DNA of 64,000 nucleotides from Atrina japonica. Its lineage: Eukaryota; Mollusca; Bivalvia; Pterioida; Pinnidae. Shown one piece after another: positions 58,564 to 64,000 of the stretch. Both the position numbers and the translations under genes were made by a program. The stretch spans positions 62,001-126,000 of the forward strand of contig BROG01000377.1 of assembly GCA_030159075.1 (NCBI GenBank). Reading direction: 5' to 3'. Position 1 is the stretch's first letter, and each line of letters begins with the position of its first letter. Below the pieces are notes generated by a model, which saw only the letters and a program-made list of their open reading frames with translations, was not told the origin of the DNA and did not search any database.

Positions 58564-61033
58564 CTAAAAAAAGAAAAAAAAAACAGAAACACGTACTGGT
58601 TATTAGTAGAATTTTTGTAACAGACACACATATTTATCTGGGGATTTGAACCTTGGAATCCTGCTGCTTTGTACAGGGTGTTTCAAAAACATGTCACCAC
58701 TTCAAATGTTGAGAACTTTATGCAGACATATGATAACTAAAAAAAATGAATGTTCCTTACAAAGAGAATTTCATTGAAAGTTTATGATTAGTTAAACCCA
58801 CGACCTATGAGGTCAGAACTTATTTTATGATGTCATCGATGACATCATTATAAATTAGCTTTATTTGGTTTACTACCATAATAGATGACAAGAACTTGAA
58901 GAAGAACCTTCGTTTCAATGTTGTTATACATGTATTATTTGTATAAGGCCATACAAATTTTATTTGTAGTTCTTTGGGATTTCATTTTCAGATTTTGGAC
59001 TGAACAATCGAAATTTTTTTTTTTCAATATCATTATTTCAAATTTCATTGAAATTGGACCGAAGCAATAAAAATGGGGACCAAATGAAATAATTTTTTAT
59101 CATTCTCGTAATTTTGATTTTACTTACGCAAATTTTCATGTAGATTATTTAATTATGAAATCTATTAACATTTTATTTTGGTTTATCCAATGCATTATTG
59201 TGATCTACACATGTAAATACTAAATAGACCATCAAGTTTCTGGTTTGTAAATCACGAAAACTGTTTTGAAAGAAAGTGAAAGGGTAATAATCTTCCTGTT
59301 AGATTTGCAATAGGGTAAGTGTACTGAGAAATTGCTTCCACATGTATTCTGCCTACGGTCTTCAACAAAATAAATGAAGTAAAATTATATTTGTATCAAT
59401 TCAAAAAGTATTTATATGTTTAACTTCTGCACACAAATTTCATTGCACAATTTCTATAAGGTAATACCTCATTAATGCCAAGATCAACAGAAATATTAGA
59501 ATAATAAAACAATTTATATTTTTATTTGAAATGTATACTTTAATTGTAGTAATATGTCTTTATGTAAATGAGCTGACATCAGGGCCCTAACCCTGACAAC
59601 CCAATAATGTGAATATTTTGGGCAATAAATAGCTTTTATCTTACAAAAAATTTGATTCCTGTTAAAACCACAAATTAGGGACTTATTTCAGAATTGTAAT
59701 TCAAAAGTAGAAGATACTAAAAGAGAAATCATGGACATTTTCTGAAGTTGTAAAACACAAGCAAAATGATATTTATGGATTGTGAAATGGAATATGGTCA
59801 AGACGGACTCTGTGACAATGACAAATTTTGTCATTGATTGACTACAAAAAAGTTATGCGGAGTACAAAATTTAGAGAATATTTTGTAAAAATTTATGTTG
59901 GCTATAAACTGTTAAATAAATCCATCCAAACTCAAAACCACTGGAAAAAACTCATCTGATATAAGTGAAATTGCCACAAAGAATATTCTTCAATGATGCA
60001 CAATTTCTGTATTGCATTTCACTAATAGTACAGTTAAAGATAGTCATGTACATGAAACAAAAAGACAGTATGTCAGTAAAAGAGAATCATATAAATACAC
60101 ATTAGGATTGATATATTGTGGAAACTTGTGATTTTTTTTTTAAAATGTCTTTATTTGTTTATGTTAGGCAGGCTTATGTCTTCAAGATGTATGTTAAAGT
60201 CTGTCCCATGTTAGGTCATGAATTTCAAAATGAATTTGTAAGGCAACCAATTGTTGAAATAAAAATATTTAACTGATATAATTAAAAAAGAAAAAAGTTT
60301 ATCCTATATCTTTTCCACATACTTTTTTCTTTGTTTGGTCGCCTTAATTTTTGAAAATACTCTTCCTACGGGAATCTCTGCGTTATCCATGTGATGTCAA
60401 ATAATTGGGTCATGTGAGTAATCATTAATATTCTTGTGGCTCTTTGACAAGAGTTATATGAAGGGGAATAACTCCCAATATATATTATTGTCGTAAGGAA
60501 TAGGTGATTTGTGTATTAACAGATCAGTGAGCCAGGCTAAATCAGTATGACCAATAAACATTTCCTTTCCTTTACTTCTGCTCTGAAACTTCGAAAGATG
60601 GCCGCCATTACATACATAAAAATCCCACGGGATAATTTGAGTGTGAATATCTAATACAAAACAGATTAATTTTTATTTGTCATGGACATGGATAATTAAT
60701 AGAGTATGTATAGGATACTGCTATATTAAATTTAAGTGGTAGGTATCAGCCAAAATCAACAGACAAAAATTACTTGGGACAGACTATAGATATTGATAAT
60801 TTCTGTGGAAATGCGGGGTAAAATCGTAATTTCTTTGGAAACTACTAATAAAACTGGTGTGGTCTAACTACAAAAGTTTAAAAGTGATTTTTAGAATAAT
60901 ATATTTATACATATTCTGACTGATATGTAACTATTTAAAATAAGTAAAAATAATCATAATTTCATATACATTTAAATATATAACATGTGAGTCAGTTAAC
61001 CATGAGACAAACATAACAAAACCCAGCACGTAC
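58564..61033 (-). other. Intron 2 of the glucosidase II beta-like gene
   Basis: GT-AG, phase 0, 2.47 kb. The Glu/Asp-rich segment and long coiled coil of canonical PRKCSH would be encoded here; I see no exon with that composition. CAGGGTGTTTCAAAA at 58675 is reminiscent of a mariner terminus, but its partner is not found. Confidence 0.8.
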
Positions 61034-61179
61034 CTCTTTGTTTTGGACATGCTTTGCTGCTGCTAAATAAGTTGGTCGTAATCTCTTACCCATCTGTCGA
61101 ATGTTTTCATTTTCTCTATTGACCTTTATGACCTGAGCACATTTGTTTTCACATGGTGCTTGAGACATGATATTTTTAC
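61034..61179 (-). CDS. Glucosidase II beta-like protein, helix exon
   Basis: Acceptor GTATTACAG (phase 1), donor AAAGAG|GTACGT (phase 0), 146 bases. Encodes KNIMSQAPCENKCAQ, whose CENKC matches the CENTC that closes the second LDLa-like module in PRKCSH. A polar helix (NRENENIRQMGKRLRP) follows, then AAAKHVQNKE. In the animal family this point starts a coiled coil of well over 100 residues with an acidic stretch; here only about 35 residues separate it from the MRH domain. Confidence 0.88.
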
Positions 61180-61475
61180 CTGTAATACATGTGAAAGTCA
61201 TTATTAACAGAAGACGATGTGGCTGTTAATTTAGCAGATAATCTTTGAGAGAGAAAATCTATTTTTAGAATTTATTTCCTTGTTTTAATTTTTGGTTATT
61301 TATCTTCATTTTGTGTTGATTTTTCAACAACAAATGAAAAATTGTTATCAATACTTAAATTTTCTTTTAAATACATGTATTACAAAGTCAACTTTTAAAG
61401 GCCTATAATTTGAAGAATATTCTGTGAAACATTTTTTGACTATCATGGATTTTATCTTGTTTATAATTTGGACTA

Positions 61476-61653
61476 CAGTAAAACCTGCTTTAGCGACCAC
61501 CTGTGTATATAAGCCACCTGGTCACAAAGACCGTTTTTTGCTGTCCCCAATAGTACCATTTTTGCAAAAATAAACCTCTATGTAAAAACCACCTCCCTAC
61601 AAAGACCCGTTTTCTTGTGTCCCTAAGGAGGTTGTTATATACAAGTTTCACTG
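61476..61653. mobile_element. MITE-A copy, intronic
   Basis: CAGTAAAACCTGCTTTAGCG...ACAAGTTTCACTG, 178 bp; ends match the family, the body is more diverged than the 29129/49205 pair. Confidence 0.75.
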
Positions 61654-61718
61654 AAATTAATTTTGTTACATATGGTATACAAGTGCAAAAAATCCTTATT
61701 GTAGATTCCTGTTGTGTG

Positions 61719-61798
61719 CAAAGTGTGGAAAGGTAGATAACTCCTCAAAGTAAGAACAAAAAATTGAAAAATCACTTGTCCTATAGGACAGGTGATTT
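61719..61798. repeat. Direct repeat, left copy (partner at 63047)
   Basis: GTGTGGAAAGGTAGATAACT then AAATCACTTGTCCTATAGGA; a near-identical block lies at 63047-63112, so the pair brackets the GT array. Confidence 0.75.
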
Positions 61799-61984
61799 TG
61801 AAAACCACTCATTCCTAGACACCTATAAACTTTTATAAAAATATTAAGACTAACGTTTTCTCTGATATGGGACTCTTAATTAATTAAATTGGCAGTAAAG
61901 GATTTTTAAAGTGTCATGTTAATGGAAAATTTTAGAGGCTAAAAATGGGACAAGTGCAGAAATTCCTCATTGTAGATTCCTTTT

Positions 61985-62875
61985 GTTTGTTTGTCCCTGA
62001 GTATATGTATGTGATGTGTGTGTGTCTGTGTGTGTCCCTGTGTGTGTGTATGTGATGTGTGTGTCTGTGTGTATGTATGTGATGTGTGTGTCTGTGTCCC
62101 TGTGTGTATGTGATGTGTGTTTGTGTCTGTGTCCCTGTGTGTATGTGATGTGTGTGCCCCTGTGTGTATGTATGTGATGTGTGTGTCTGTGTGTGTCCCT
62201 GTGTGTATGTATGTGATGTGTGTGTATGTGTGTATGTATGTGATGTGTGTGTCCCTGTGTGTATGTATGTGATGTGTGTCTGTGTGTGTCCTTGTGTGTA
62301 TGTATGTGATGTCTGTGTATGTGTGTATGTATGTGATGTGTGTACCTGTGTGTATGTATATGATGTGTGTTTGTGTGTCTCTGTGTGTATGTATATGATG
62401 TGTGTATCTGTGTGTGTCCCTGTGTGTATGTATATAATGTTTGTGTATGTATGTGATGTGTGTGTCTGTGTGTGTCCCTGTGTGTGTATGTGATGTGTGT
62501 GTCTGTCTGTGTCCCTGTGTGTATGTACATTGTATGTGATATGTGTGTCTGTGTGTGTCACTGTGTGTATGTATGTGATGTGTATCTGTGTGTGTCCCTG
62601 TGTGTATGTATGTGATGTGTATTTATGTCCCTGTGTGTATGTATGTGATGTGTGTGTGTCTGTGTGTGAATGTGATGTGTGTCCCTGTGTATGTATGTGA
62701 TGTGTGTGTCTGTGTGCCCTTGTGTGTATGTATGTGATGTGTGTGTGTGTGTATCCCTGTGCATATGTATGTGATGTGTGTGTGTCTGTGTGTGTCCCTC
62801 TGTGTGTGTGTATGTGATGTGTGTGTCTGTGTGTCGCTGTGCGTATGTATGTGATGTGTGTGTGTGGGTGTGTTT
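61985..62875. repeat. GT-rich array of ~40-bp higher-order units, ~0.9 kb
   Basis: The unit approximates ATGTGATGTGTGTGTCTGTG + TGTGTCCCTGTGTGTATGT, repeated about 20 times with length variation. Almost pure alternating purine-pyrimidine with regular CCC breaks. Long frames occur on both strands (Val/Cys one way, Thr/His the other) and are artefacts of the repeat. Confidence 0.95.
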
Positions 62876-63815
62876 ATTTATGCATGCTAATGTATATTAT
62901 ATTCATCATTCATTTTTTATCCCAAAATGAAATTTCACCTATAGAAAAGTCCTATTATACAATATTCTGAGCATATCAATTCTATAATGTGCTTTGGCCT
63001 CATTTCAAATCTTTCATCAATCATGTTCATTTCAAATTCTCATAAGTGTGGAAAGGTAGATAACTCCTCACGGTGAGAAAAAATTGGAAAAATCACTTGT
63101 CCTATGGGACGTTATTCAGATTCATATACATGTAGAATGATGTAAGAAATGCACGGGGAAGAGATATATATCCTCATTATAAGCTGCATTTCATTACATA
63201 CGATCTTGTTATAAGTGGGGTACAATTTGCCTGTATATATATAGGCCTACATTGTATATGTAATATATTATGGACTACCTTTGCAGGGCCTTATTTTATT
63301 TTAAAATACTCCTGTTAAAAAAAATGTAACAAATTACACCAATGGAATTAAATCCCAATACAGTTGTGTTGCCAGACACACAAAAACCTGCATGAATCAC
63401 ACAATTTCTTCACAAAACATGCACAAAAATAAAATACACCATGTGCATTCACGCGTAGTAAACCAGCCTATCATTATCTCCTTTATATTGTCATTATGAT
63501 GGTAACACTACAGCGATGTCTGTTCCCTTTGTCCTATCCTTACTTTGTAAACAGTGTCAATTTTCAGTTAATTGTACTGGCCCTTCAATTGCGTCAGGTT
63601 TAACGAACAAATGACGTAAGATTCCAAAATCCAATTGTAGCTATGCTTTACGTAGAAGACAGCAATGAATACTAATAGTCAAGTCAGGTAGAATCATGAC
63701 TGTATTTCCAACTTTACCAAACATATACACAGATACATATTATATTATTATTATTTTATTAGCCACAATCACAGCTCAGGCCTAATAAAGTCATCTTGAC
63801 CTACCAATCTCTTAC

Positions 63816-63955
63816 CTTTAACCTGAATAAATTTGGGGGGAGCCTGATTCGCCCATTCATCACTCCCATCACAGCAATCACAGACACCATCATTTACGCG
63901 ACTGCTTGGAAAACTTTGTGCATCTCTGTCTGGCATTTGAGTCTTACAGTAAAAC
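63816..63955 (-). CDS. Glucosidase II beta-like (PRKCSH-like) gene, first visible exon
   Basis: Acceptor TTCTAATTTTAG (phase 2), donor TTAAAG|GTAAGA (phase 1). Encodes FYCKTQMPDRDAQ, FPSSRVNDGVCDCCDGSDEW, then a short tail. CDCCDGSDE, with its Ca-binding acidic residues, is the signature of the second LDLa-like module in the glucosidase II beta N-terminus (Pfam PRKCSH-like family). With the exons at 61034, 58324 and 55979 it reads as one frame of about 207 residues whose junction phases (1/1, 0/0, 0/0) all agree. The signal peptide and first LDLa module should lie beyond the right edge. I leave the symbol empty because the architecture departs from true PRKCSH. Confidence 0.9.
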
Positions 63956-64000
63956 CTAAAATTAGAATTACCAATAAAAACTAAAATTAGAATCTTACCA

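Larger units (their letters stand above)
61180..63815 (-). other. Intron 1 (visible) of the glucosidase II beta-like gene
   Basis: Phase 1, GT-AG. Holds a pogo-like MITE-A, a ~70-bp direct duplication and a large GT-rich array, all listed separately. Confidence 0.85.

Noticed and set aside
61932..62764. His/Thr-rich and Cys/Val-rich proteins of up to about 200 residues
   Set aside because: They are translations of the GT-rich array, open on both strands and in several frames because stops are rare in it.

Overview
The window looks like nuclear DNA of a mollusc, most likely a bivalve. The evidence is AT-rich intergenic sequence, spliceosomal introns, many copies of a tRNA-derived SINE of the type common in bivalve and gastropod genomes, a dense load of small terminal-inverted-repeat (TIR) elements, and a membrane-protein tail module I associate with bivalve proteins. 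The assignment rests on recognition, not on a search. Only five genes can be supported; the rest is repeats and sequence in which I see nothing.

Genes, all on the minus strand. (1) 2126-6711: the 3' part of a WSC-domain membrane glycoprotein gene. A WSC exon (6417-6711) is followed across a 3.0-kb intron by a large exon (2126-3378) with Ser/Thr-rich repeats, a Cys-Lys juxtamembrane module and a transmembrane helix. (2) 19795-21021, (3) 26818-28020 and (4) 40569-43478: three paralogous rhodopsin-like GPCRs of 408, 400 and 403 residues. The first two are intronless; the third has a 1.7-kb intron in extracellular loop 2. All three have lost the acidic residue of the DRY motif and the aromatic residues of CWxP. 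(5) 55979-63955, continuing past the right edge: a short glucosidase II beta (PRKCSH)-like gene. Four phase-matched exons encode an LDLa-type CDCCDGSDE module, a short helix and a mannose-6-phosphate-receptor-homology (MRH) domain. It ends at the last MRH cysteine without an ER-retention tail.

Repeats by region. 0-19 kb: a purine-rich 65-bp minisatellite, SINEs, several MITE families, a broken Ty3/gypsy-like gag-protease remnant (13587-14350), a TIR element with a GC-rich TIR element inserted in it (14828-15383), and a 33-bp minisatellite (18515-19056). 19-30 kb: two GPCRs, a Tc1/IS630-like transposase fragment, and a TIR element carrying a ~360-bp satellite array (24235-26140). 30-40 kb: only repeats. 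40-50 kb: GPCR C, MITEs, long TA/GA arrays and a SINE between two GA arrays. 50-56 kb: SINEs, including a chimeric pair inside one target-site duplication, and little else. 56-64 kb: the glucosidase-like gene with a 0.9-kb GT-rich array in its first visible intron.

The genes do not form a pathway. The WSC glycoprotein and GPCRs act at the cell surface; the MRH protein probably acts in the secretory pathway on N-glycans. I found no operon-like system, CRISPR, genuine tRNA or rRNA gene. The best leads for novelty are the unusual GPCR cluster, the minimal LDLa-MRH protein, and the satellite-bearing and nested TIR elements.
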